Positions 1 to 5,047 of a DNA stretch of 5,814 nt are shown here, piece after piece. The stretch's first letter is position 1, and every line of letters starts with the position of its first letter. Below the pieces are notes generated by a model that saw only the letters and a list, made by a program, of their open reading frames with translations, was not told the origin of the DNA and ran no database searches. This DNA is from Ignavibacteriota bacterium (GTDB lineage Bacteria; Bacteroidota; Ignavibacteria; UBA10030; UBA6906). Made by a program: the position numbers and the translations under genes. The stretch spans positions 1 to 5,814 of the forward strand of contig JACQVJ010000265.1 in NCBI GenBank assembly GCA_016209805.1, in the 5' to 3' direction.

Positions 1-995
1 AGGACCAGATCGACCGGGACATCGGGTTCCGCAATCAACACCTCATCCTCCGAGACCATGATCGCTTGCAGTGGCGTGACGTGCCATTCATCTTTGGGCA
101 CTTGTTTGATCTCATGCATAGTTACCAATCCGCGAAACCTGTCGCCCTCCGCTACAAACGCGCACCTGGAGCCGGTCCTCAACATATGGTTTTCCACAAG
201 ATCGGCAACACTGATGTTTCCAGGGAGCCTCAAGCACTCCTGGGTCATCACATCCGCCGCCGTTATCCCGCGCATTGCTGCTCGCAGGTTCACCTGAGTG
301 CCTGTCGCCTGTGCGGCATTGAGAAGGAACCAGCCGATGAAACCGATCCACAAACCGCCGAAGAAATTCCCCGTCAGTGCCTGCCATATGCCAAAGAAGA
401 TGAATGCGTACGCAAAGAATTGTCCCGACCATGACGCGATGGTTGTGGCTCGCTCGAAGCTTTGTGTGTACTTCCAAACAATTGAGCGAAGAATCCTCCC
501 TCCGTCAAGCGGAAACCCCGGTATAAGGTTGAAGCCTGCAAGCATCATATTGATGTATCCAAGCCACTGACCCAGAGATGCGACGCCCTCCATGGTGCCC
601 CTGGTGACGGAGGCGAGTCCGTAAAATAGTGCTCCCAGAATTGCGCTGACCGCTGGCCCTGCGATTGCGATATTGAATTCGTGACTCGGTTTTTCTGGTT
701 CACGACTGATTGCTGCGACGCCTCCGAAGATGAACAGAGTAATGGACTGAACCGGAATGCGGTACCGGAGGGCGAGCACGCTGTGTCCCAGCTCGTGCAA
801 TAACACGGACGTGAAGAATAGAATGCTGGTTGCAATCCCAAGAGTGAGATGCTCGGCGAATGACCACTCAGGGTGGAGGTGGTTGAATTGCGTTGTGAGC
901 GACATCGTTATCAGTGCGAACACGATGAACCAGGAGTAGTTCACGCCGATGGGAATGCCAAAAATCCTGCCTAGCTGTAGAGATTGACTGTACAT
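1..995 (-). CDS. Site-2 protease family (M50) membrane zinc metalloprotease with C-terminal CBS region, partial at C-terminus
   Basis: Translating from the ATG at 995 gives 331 uninterrupted codons that run off the left edge, so the C-terminus is missing. The family cleaves membrane-spanning or membrane-near peptide bonds within the bilayer, usually of regulators or signal-peptide remnants. Seen directly: a hydrophobic N-terminal segment (about residues 20-32); a membrane segment ending in HELGH at 67-71, the zinc-binding HExxH with catalytic Glu68; a GGVA turn at 91-94; a FNIAIAGP segment at 107-114; and the second motif NLIPGFPLDGG at 156-166, in which Asp164 is the third zinc ligand. More hydrophobic segments follow at about 190-225. 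From about residue 244 a CBS repeat begins (AADVMT), and a second repeat seems to start near 310 before the sequence is cut. This is the architecture of the CBS-bearing S2P group typified by the archaeal MJ0392 protein. The CBS part probably senses a nucleotide. The start is supported by AGGAGA at 999-1004 (short spacing) and by family-like N-terminal residues (GRIFGIPIGV). The gene is divergent from the SPFH gene. The substrate cannot be told from sequence. Confidence 0.93.
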   Translation of the reverse strand, partial: MYSQSLQLGRIFGIPIGVNYSWFIVFALITMSLTTQFNHLHPEWSFAEHLTLGIATSILFFTSVLLHELGHSVLALRYRIPVQSITLFIFGGVAAISREPEKPSHEFNIAIAGPAVSAILGALFYGLASVTRGTMEGVASLGQWLGYINMMLAGFNLIPGFPLDGGRILRSIVWKYTQSFERATTIASWSGQFFAYAFIFFGIWQALTGNFFGGLWIGFIGWFLLNAAQATGTQVNLRAAMRGITAADVMTQECLRLPGNISVADLVENHMLRTGSRCAFVAEGDRFRGLVTMHEIKQVPKDEWHVTPLQAIMVSEDEVLIAEPDVPVDLV

Positions 996-1044
996 GTGTC
1001 TCCTGGACTTGAAGGTTTGAAGAACTGCCCCCGTGAACGGAGCC

Positions 1045-1073
1045 AACTTACAAGAAACGGTGTTTACAAGCAA
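1045..1073 (-). promoter_or_regulatory. Weak candidate promoter for the M50 protease gene
   Basis: On the minus strand TTGCTT (1068-1073) and TAAGTT (1045-1050) are separated by 17 bases and lie about 50 bases before the protease start. Each box matches the sigma-70 consensus only partly (3 of 6), so this is a spacing-based suggestion only. Confidence 0.22.
1048..1070. repeat. Direct repeat TTACAAG x2, 16-base period, in the divergent intergenic region
   Basis: TTACAAG occurs at 1048-1054 and again at 1064-1070. The two copies overlap the candidate promoter boxes of the protease gene. A 16-base period is not a whole number of helical turns, and the repeat is short, so it may be a regulator site or chance. 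Confidence 0.4.
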
Positions 1074-1101
1074 GGAAGGAATACGGTGCTGTCGATTTTG
1101 G

Positions 1102-1130
1102 TTGCCCTTCCCCTCTACTCTTTGTAGATT
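1102..1130 (+). promoter_or_regulatory. Candidate sigma-70-type promoter for the SPFH gene
   Basis: TTGCCC (1102-1107) and TAGATT (1125-1130) are spaced by 17 bases and sit about 65 bases before the SPFH start codon. Each box matches 4 of 6 consensus positions. The overlapping TTTG (1097-1100) and TACTCTTTG (1116-1124) loosely resemble the Bacteroidota TTTG/TAnnTTTG promoter but do not fit it exactly. Confidence 0.3.
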
Positions 1131-1194
1131 GAAGCCATTGACGCGTAAGCCTTCCATAAGCAACATTCTGTTCAACAACTAACCGGAGAGACTC

Positions 1195-2085
1195 ATGTTC
1201 TTCATTCTCAGCATCATCGTGGCCGTTGTCGCGTTTTTTGCATGGCGTTCTGCGGCAAAGAAGGTCGCTCTCAACAACCTTTCATTCAGGTCTGCGGCAA
1301 ACCTCTCGCTGCTCGCAACCATTGTGTTTGGTGCGCTGGCGCTCCTGCAGTGTTTCACCATAGTTCCCGCCGGACATGTCGGCGTTGTTGACTTCTTCGG
1401 CGTGGTTTCCGAGCGGACCCTTCCCGCCGGAATCAACCCGGTGAATCCTCTTGCGAAGGTGGTCAAGTTCGACATCAGGACGAAAGAGCACAAGGAACTG
1501 ATGCAGGTCCTTTCGCGCGAAGGCCTTACCATTGGATTGGAGTTGAGCGTGTTGTACCGTCTCAATCCCGATTCCGCCGCGCGCGTGTACAAAACCATCG
1601 TTGGCGGAGACTATGAGAATATCGTGCTGATCCCACAGTTTCGCTCGATCAGCCGGGCGGTGACGGCGAGTGTGCAAGCCAGCGCACTGTACTCGACCGA
1701 GCGCGAACGACTCGGTACGCTGGTCCAGGAGGAGCTTGCACGAGCTGTCGCTCCTCGCGGTGTAATCGTCGAAACCACACCATTGCGAAACGTTGCGCTG
1801 CCGACCCAGCTCACGGAAGCCATCGAACAAAAACAGCGCGCCGACCAGGAGAGTCAGCGTATGGAGTTCATCCTTACAAAGGAGCGACAGGAAGCCGACA
1901 GAAAAAGAATCGAAGCGCAGGGCATTGCCGACTTCCAGAGAATAGTCGCAGCTGGGATCAGCGAACAGTTGTTACGCTGGAAGGGAATCGAAGCGACGGA
2001 AAAACTCGCGAACTCAGGGAATGCCAAGGTCGTCATAATTGGTTCGGGCAAGGATGGCTTGCCGATCATTCTCGACACGAAGTAA
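1195..2085 (+). CDS. SPFH/prohibitin-family membrane protein
   Basis: A 296-residue protein of the SPFH (stomatin/prohibitin/flotillin/HflK-C) superfamily. These proteins assemble into large membrane-associated rings or microdomains that scaffold or restrain membrane proteases and other complexes. Seen directly: a hydrophobic N-terminus (1-17), a second hydrophobic segment (about 35-58), then the prohibitin-like domain opening with VPAGHVGVVDFFG (57-69) and ERTLPAGINPVNPLA (73-87). The EGLTIGLELSVLYRL strand (109-122) and the TPLRNVALP stretch (195-203) are also typical. A highly charged, coiled-coil-prone stretch (about 207-255, rich in Q, E, K and R) follows, then a short hydrophobic-tipped tail (NAKVVIIG at 276-283). 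Length and order match prohibitin-type family members, but I cannot assign HflK, HflC or QmcA. The start is supported by GGAGAG at 1185-1190. It is a single-gene unit divergent from the M50 protease and convergent with the thioredoxin operon, with a hairpin right after its stop. Confidence 0.92.
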   Translation: MFFILSIIVAVVAFFAWRSAAKKVALNNLSFRSAANLSLLATIVFGALALLQCFTIVPAGHVGVVDFFGVVSERTLPAGINPVNPLAKVVKFDIRTKEHKELMQVLSREGLTIGLELSVLYRLNPDSAARVYKTIVGGDYENIVLIPQFRSISRAVTASVQASALYSTERERLGTLVQEELARAVAPRGVIVETTPLRNVALPTQLTEAIEQKQRADQESQRMEFILTKERQEADRKRIEAQGIADFQRIVAAGISEQLLRWKGIEATEKLANSGNAKVVIIGSGKDGLPIILDTK

Positions 2086-2104
2086 TTCAGCCCTACCATA
2101 AGGA

Positions 2105-2138
2105 AACGTCCCGTCTGACAATCTGCAGGCGGGACGTT
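2105..2138. terminator. Strong hairpin between converging genes, probable bidirectional terminator
   Basis: AACGTCCCGTCTG (2105-2117) pairs with CAGGCGGGACGTT (2126-2138) over 13 bp with one G-U wobble and an 8-base loop. It lies 19 bases after the SPFH stop and 29 bases beyond the thioredoxin stop, so it can serve both. No run of T follows on the plus strand. On the minus strand a modest T-rich stretch (TTTCCTT) follows. It is therefore not a textbook intrinsic terminator, but its position supports the role. Confidence 0.72.
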
Positions 2139-2167
2139 GACTGTAACGGCCAGATGTTGGTTATGTC

Positions 2168-2530
2168 TTACGCAGCTTTTGCAAGCAGCTCATCTTCCAC
2201 AGCTTCTTTGAGTTGTTCTTTCGGAAGGGCGCCTACTGCCATCTTCGGTTTTCCTTCGAGAGGCACGAACAGCAGTGACGGGATACTCCTGATTCCGAAC
2301 GCCCCTGCAAGTTCCTGCTCTTCATCGGTGTTCACCTTGTAGAAGTTCACCTTTCCGGCATACTCCTTCGAGAGTGCCTCGATCACCGGCGCGATAGCCC
2401 GGCACGGACCACACCACGGTGCCCAGAAGTCAATCACGCACGGAAGATCTCCTTCAAACTTCCATTCCTTGTTCTTCTCGAAGTTGAATACTTTTTCGAG
2501 AAACGTTTGCTTTGTTAACTGCTCTGCCAT
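2168..2530 (-). CDS. trxA: Thioredoxin
   Basis: A 120-residue cytoplasmic thioredoxin, a dithiol oxidoreductase that reduces disulfides in client proteins and is itself recharged by thioredoxin reductase (not in this window). The redox motif WCGPC is at 39-43 after the typical DFWAPWC approach (34-40). The cis-proline is at 84 (RSIPSLLFV, 81-89). No signal peptide or membrane segment is seen, which argues against a periplasmic TlpA-type protein. The N-terminus (about 1-30) is slightly longer than in E. coli TrxA. The frame stays open upstream as far as 2716, but the ATG at 2530 is preferred because AAAGGGTGA (2535-2543) precedes it and upstream residues have no thioredoxin character and overlap the DUF302 gene. 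It is the last gene of the five-gene minus-strand run, 35 bases after DUF302, and could supply electrons to the OsmC-like peroxidase encoded first in the run (inference). Confidence 0.95.
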   Translation of the reverse strand: MAEQLTKQTFLEKVFNFEKNKEWKFEGDLPCVIDFWAPWCGPCRAIAPVIEALSKEYAGKVNFYKVNTDEEQELAGAFGIRSIPSLLFVPLEGKPKMAVGALPKEQLKEAVEDELLAKAA

Positions 2531-2565
2531 ACATTCACCCTTTGTTTGATTGATCGTTGTTGAAA

Positions 2566-2949
2566 CTACACAGCCGCAAACACCCGTTCCAGCTTCTCCC
2601 GAACCTGCTCCGCAATTGGACGGACTCGATCGTTGTCCATCACAGTCGTCATGACCAGAGGGTCGAAGATCGACACAACAGATTTGCCCTCCTTCTCGTA
2701 GACTACGACATTGCACGGAAGGAGCAGGCCGATCTGTTCTTCACCCTGCAGCGCCTTGTACGCAAATGGGGGATTGCACGCTCCGAGAATCGAGTATTTC
2801 GTGAAGTCGACTCCAAGCTTCTCCTTCATTGTGTTCTTTACGTCGATGGTTGTGAGAACGCCAAACTCCTCTTTCTTCAGCTCGGCAGTTACTTTGTCCA
2901 GCGCCTGCTCGTATGGCAGGTCGACGGTTTTCGTGAACCCGTATTGCAT
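2566..2949 (-). CDS. DUF302 family protein
   Basis: A protein of 127 residues from the chosen start, recognisable as DUF302 (TT1751-like fold), a small soluble family of unknown function often found near redox and sulfur genes. Family hallmarks seen: the opening YGFTKTVDLPYEQA (3-16), EEFGVLTTIDVK (27-38), the LGACNPPFAYKALQ block (55-68) and GLLLPCNVVVYE (74-85). The two cysteines, Cys58 and Cys79, lie in the two best conserved blocks. Three in-frame ATGs compete: 2967, 2955 and 2949. I chose 2949 because GAAAGGA lies 8 bases before it and the family usually begins with a short Met-x-Tyr stretch. From 2967 the protein would be 133 residues. The gene sits between the mini-rhodanese gene and thioredoxin on the same strand with very short gaps, so co-transcription is likely. 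Function is not known. Confidence 0.9.
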   Translation of the reverse strand: MQYGFTKTVDLPYEQALDKVTAELKKEEFGVLTTIDVKNTMKEKLGVDFTKYSILGACNPPFAYKALQGEEQIGLLLPCNVVVYEKEGKSVVSIFDPLVMTTVMDNDRVRPIAEQVREKLERVFAAV

Positions 2950-2975
2950 TATCATTTTCCTTTCCATTCATCATT

Positions 2976-3107
2976 TCAGGTTGCCTTCATTCCACCCGCA
3001 ATTCCACCCTTCAGGTTCGCGGTTGCAAAACCGAATTTCCTGAGAGTTGCACCTGCGGAAAGACTCCTTGTGCCTGTAGCGCAGTAACAAGCAATCTCCT
3101 TGGTCAT
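2976..3107 (-). CDS. Mini-rhodanese: C-terminal half of a rhodanese-like domain (43 aa), possibly a remnant
   Basis: A short open frame of 43 residues starts at the ATG at 3107 and stops at 2976-2978. It contains the rhodanese active-site loop as CYCATGTRS (7-15): Cys9 is the expected persulfide-forming cysteine, and Arg14-Ser15 complete the C-x4-R-[ST] motif. It continues with LRKFGF (22-27) and NLKGGIAG (31-38), the usual C-terminal helix and GG turn. A whole rhodanese domain is about 100 residues. Here the N-terminal half is absent, because the complete FmdB gene ends only 9 bases upstream. The tail reads GGMKAT, while the next frame reads GWNEGNLK, which fits the family better, so a one-base loss near 2995-2997 is likely. 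AGAAAG precedes the start as a weak ribosome site. It may be a working minimal sulfur carrier or a decaying gene. The domain call is firm; function is uncertain. Confidence 0.62.
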   Translation of the reverse strand: MTKEIACYCATGTRSLSAGATLRKFGFATANLKGGIAGGMKAT

Positions 3108-3116
3108 CTGCTTTCT

Positions 3117-3353
3117 CTAATTCAGTCCACATGCCCCGCCGCCACAGCACACCCCACCACCAAACTCGGCACCAGATGACTTCGCACCGAAGTCCGACCT
3201 TCCACCCACAGAAACATTTGGTGCTGAAAGCAACCGCTTGTGTGTCGTTGACCCGCAGGAGGGACAGACAACATCCTCAACGACTTCACGCACTTTGTGG
3301 AAGATGTCGTATGTCTTACCACATTCGGTGCATTGATAATCAAAGGTTGGCAT
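3117..3353 (-). CDS. FmdB-family zinc ribbon protein
   Basis: A 78-residue protein beginning MPTFDYQCTECGKTYDIF, the classic start of the FmdB/CxxC-CxxC-SSSS regulatory-protein family (putative nucleic-acid-binding or metal-binding zinc ribbons). The zinc knuckles are Cys8-x2-Cys11 and Cys30-x2-Cys33, followed by the typical KRLLSAP stretch (39-45). The second half is low-complexity, rich in Gly and Ser, and ends in a Gly/Cys cluster with Cys69, Cys70 and Cys75 that could bind a further metal or be redox active (inference). Length is normal for the family. AGGGGA about 8 bases before the ATG supports the start. The gene follows OsmC by 20 bases and precedes the mini-rhodanese by 9 bases, in the same frame after its TAG stop. 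The exact role of FmdB proteins is unsettled. Confidence 0.9.
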   Translation of the reverse strand: MPTFDYQCTECGKTYDIFHKVREVVEDVVCPSCGSTTHKRLLSAPNVSVGGRSDFGAKSSGAEFGGGVCCGGGACGLN

Positions 3354-3373
3354 GGAGAATTTCCCCTGATCAA

Positions 3374-3838
3374 TTAATTTTGAGAAACGAGCTCTTCACC
3401 CGCGACTGATGTAGCGGTCGCTTCGATTCTGTATGAATGTGTTATACTCACGTTCGGTTTCAGCATTGCAGAGACGGAGCAGTATTTTGTTGTGGACAGC
3501 TCGATTGCCCGCTTGACGTCTTTCGGGTTGATGTTCTCACCGTAGAAGATGTACTCCACATGGATGTCGGTGAACACACGTGGGTGCTCTTCAGCCTCGT
3601 GACCTGTCAACCGCATTTCAAATCCTGACAATGAAACCCGCTTCTTCTTGAGGATGCCCACGACGTCACTTGCGGTACAACCGCCGAGTGCAAACAGGAC
3701 CAGCTCCTTTGGCCGGGAAGCTGCATTTGATCCGCCAAATGATTCCGATCCATCCATCATTACCCAGTGATCTGAATTCCCCTTTGCCGCAAAGGCAATT
3801 CCATCCAATTGTTTAAGAACCGCTTGTTTCGTTGCCAT
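3374..3838 (-). CDS. OsmC/Ohr-family thiol peroxidase-like protein
   Basis: A 154-residue OsmC-superfamily protein. Characterised members reduce organic hydroperoxides through a pair of cysteines and are recharged by thiols such as lipoyl proteins or thioredoxin-like donors. Both expected cysteines are present: Cys54 in LFALGGCTASDVV (48-60) and Cys120 in TTKYCSVSAML (117-126). Glu45 just before the first cysteine (RPKELVLF, 42-49) is also conserved. It resembles the YhfA-like OsmC subgroup more than Ohr, judging by GGSNAASRPKELVLFALGGC; that subgroup's substrate is poorly defined. The frame is open upstream to 3967, which would give 197 residues, but GGAGGTGAT right before the ATG at 3838 decides the start. 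It is the first gene of the five-gene run and lies 138 bases after cydB on the same strand. Confidence 0.93.
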   Translation of the reverse strand: MATKQAVLKQLDGIAFAAKGNSDHWVMMDGSESFGGSNAASRPKELVLFALGGCTASDVVGILKKKRVSLSGFEMRLTGHEAEEHPRVFTDIHVEYIFYGENINPKDVKRAIELSTTKYCSVSAMLKPNVSITHSYRIEATATSVAGEELVSQN

Positions 3839-3841
3839 TGT

Positions 3842-3850
3842 ATCACCTCC
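3842..3850 (-). promoter_or_regulatory. Near-perfect ribosome binding site of the OsmC gene
   Basis: GGAGGTGAT on the minus strand, with GGAGG ending 7 bases before the ATG at 3838. It is the strongest Shine-Dalgarno match in the window. It argues against the longer reading frame that starts at 3967. Confidence 0.85.
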
Positions 3851-3901
3851 AGTGAAAAAACGCTTCGAATTCAATGTTTGCTGTGAACTAATCTTTACCG
3901 G

Positions 3902-3923
3902 TGCATCCGTCTTATTAGATGCA
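3902..3923. repeat. Inverted repeat TGCATC/GATGCA in the cydB-OsmC gap
   Basis: TGCATC (3902-3907) and GATGCA (3918-3923) form 6-base arms around a 10-base centre, about 65-85 bases before the OsmC start. It could be a regulator operator. The stem is too short and AT-rich to be a terminator. The rest of the 138-base gap shows no convincing promoter, terminator or small gene: a CCCC-T6 run on the minus strand (about 3935-3945) lacks a proper stem in front of it. Confidence 0.35.
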
Positions 3924-3976
3924 TCGATTCGAAAAAAGGGGCACATGGCGGGCGCTCTGTAACCCATCTTTCTCCA

Positions 3977-5023
3977 TCAATATCCTTCGCCTTCCGGTGC
4001 GGGTCTCACCTTTCCCCTGAACGAATAGAAGAGATACGTGAAGTATCCAAGTGCAACCACGATTCCGATTGTCCACCACACGACCCCGACTCCGAGCCCG
4101 TATGCCCTGGCTGCCGTGTTATACACCGTAAGGCTGAATGCCGGATCTGTTGAAGCGGGGAGGATCTTGGGGAACAAGCCGAACGCCGTGCTGGCAAGCA
4201 TGCCTCCGATGAAGACCGATGATGAGAGGAAGGCCTGTGTGTCCCGGTTTCTTTTACGCAAGACGAACATTCCGATCAATCCTGCAACGCCGAGCGTGGG
4301 AAAGATGAATCCCCACAAATGTTCCTGATAGTTGTTCCAGATTTCCGGATGGATGGACCACGTTGCGATGAACACCAGTATCGACGTTACGCATGCGCCG
4401 TACCATGCTTTCGAGGAGATCGAGCGGGAGCGGGTCTGCACATTCCCTTCGGTTTTCATCGCAAGGTAATTTGCTCCGTGTACGGTGAGCGTGAAGAGCG
4501 CCACGAGGCCCATCGACACGGTGAACCAGTCGAGAATGCCTGCTTCCGGCACGACCGTGAAAGTTGTCCAGAGTGGCTCGAAGAAATGCCCATTGGCATC
4601 CAGAGGGACGCCACGGACAACATTTCCCAGCGCAGCGCCGAAGAACACCGCAAGCAGGAGGCTGCCCGTGGAAAAGACGGCATCCCAGAATGCCCTCCAC
4701 ATTGGATGGTGCACGTGATGGCGAAGCTCTATTCCGAGTCCCCGCATCATTAGAAGCCAAAGCACGATCATGAGCGGCAGGTAGAACCCGCTGAAGCTCG
4801 ACGCATACAACTTCGGAAACGCAAAGAACAATGTACCCCCACCTGCCAACAACCAGACTTCATTGCCATCCCATACCGGACCTATTGCAGCAAGTACCGT
4901 GCGGCGTTCCTCTTCAGTCCTGGCGACAAAGAGATGCAGGACACCCACCCCGAGATCAAACCCATCGAGGATGACGTACATCGTAATCATGTAAGCAACG
5001 ATGCAAAACCAGAGTAGTTCCAT
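3977..5023 (-). CDS. cydB: Cytochrome bd quinol oxidase subunit II
   Basis: A 348-residue polytopic membrane protein, subunit II of the cytochrome bd quinol:O2 oxidoreductase, which pairs with CydA in the inner membrane and reduces O2 to water without pumping protons. Family signatures: LDGFDLGVG (19-27) and GPVWDGNEVWLLAGGGTLFFAFP (starting at 48). Asp23 and Asp52 have the same 29-residue separation as Asp29 and Asp58 of the E. coli subunit. About eight to nine hydrophobic segments are visible, including ones near 5-30, 72-95, 110-135, 160-185, 205-225, 235-255, 265-290 and 305-335. It is shorter than E. coli CydB, as is usual for the non-proteobacterial or CIO-like branch. I start at the ATG at 5023; a TTG at 5029 would add two residues. 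No clear Shine-Dalgarno site precedes it, and the gap after cydA is 24 bases, so translational coupling is likely. Confidence 0.95.
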   Translation of the reverse strand: MELLWFCIVAYMITMYVILDGFDLGVGVLHLFVARTEEERRTVLAAIGPVWDGNEVWLLAGGGTLFFAFPKLYASSFSGFYLPLMIVLWLLMMRGLGIELRHHVHHPMWRAFWDAVFSTGSLLLAVFFGAALGNVVRGVPLDANGHFFEPLWTTFTVVPEAGILDWFTVSMGLVALFTLTVHGANYLAMKTEGNVQTRSRSISSKAWYGACVTSILVFIATWSIHPEIWNNYQEHLWGFIFPTLGVAGLIGMFVLRKRNRDTQAFLSSSVFIGGMLASTAFGLFPKILPASTDPAFSLTVYNTAARAYGLGVGVVWWTIGIVVALGYFTYLFYSFRGKVRPAPEGEGY

Positions 5024-5047
5024 GTTCAAACCATTTGTTTGACGGAC

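Noticed and set aside
1282..1830. Long antisense open frame (182 codons) inside the SPFH gene
   Set aside because: It is a shadow of the strong SPFH coding frame, with basic, Cys- and His-rich composition typical of noise and no family resemblance.
2531..2716. Extended thioredoxin frame starting at 2716 (182 residues)
   Set aside because: The added residues have no thioredoxin or signal-peptide character and lie in another frame of the well-supported DUF302 gene. The ATG at 2530 has a good ribosome site.
2557..3087. Plus-strand open frame of 176 codons across DUF302 and the mini-rhodanese
   Set aside because: It is antisense to genes with clear conserved motifs, and its translation has no recognisable domain.
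3839..3967. 43-residue N-terminal extension of the OsmC protein
   Set aside because: The GGAGGTGAT site just before 3838 and the family's usual N-terminus both favour the shorter protein. The extension has no recognisable targeting signal.
3925..3976. Intrinsic terminator after cydB (CCCC followed by six T on the minus strand)
   Set aside because: No stable GC-rich stem can be formed immediately before the T-run; only a 3-bp GGG/CCC pairing was found.
4254..4760. Overlapping minus-strand frame of 168 codons within cydB
   Set aside because: It is an out-of-frame reading of cydB with Arg/Pro-rich low-quality composition. The cydB frame carries all the conserved motifs.
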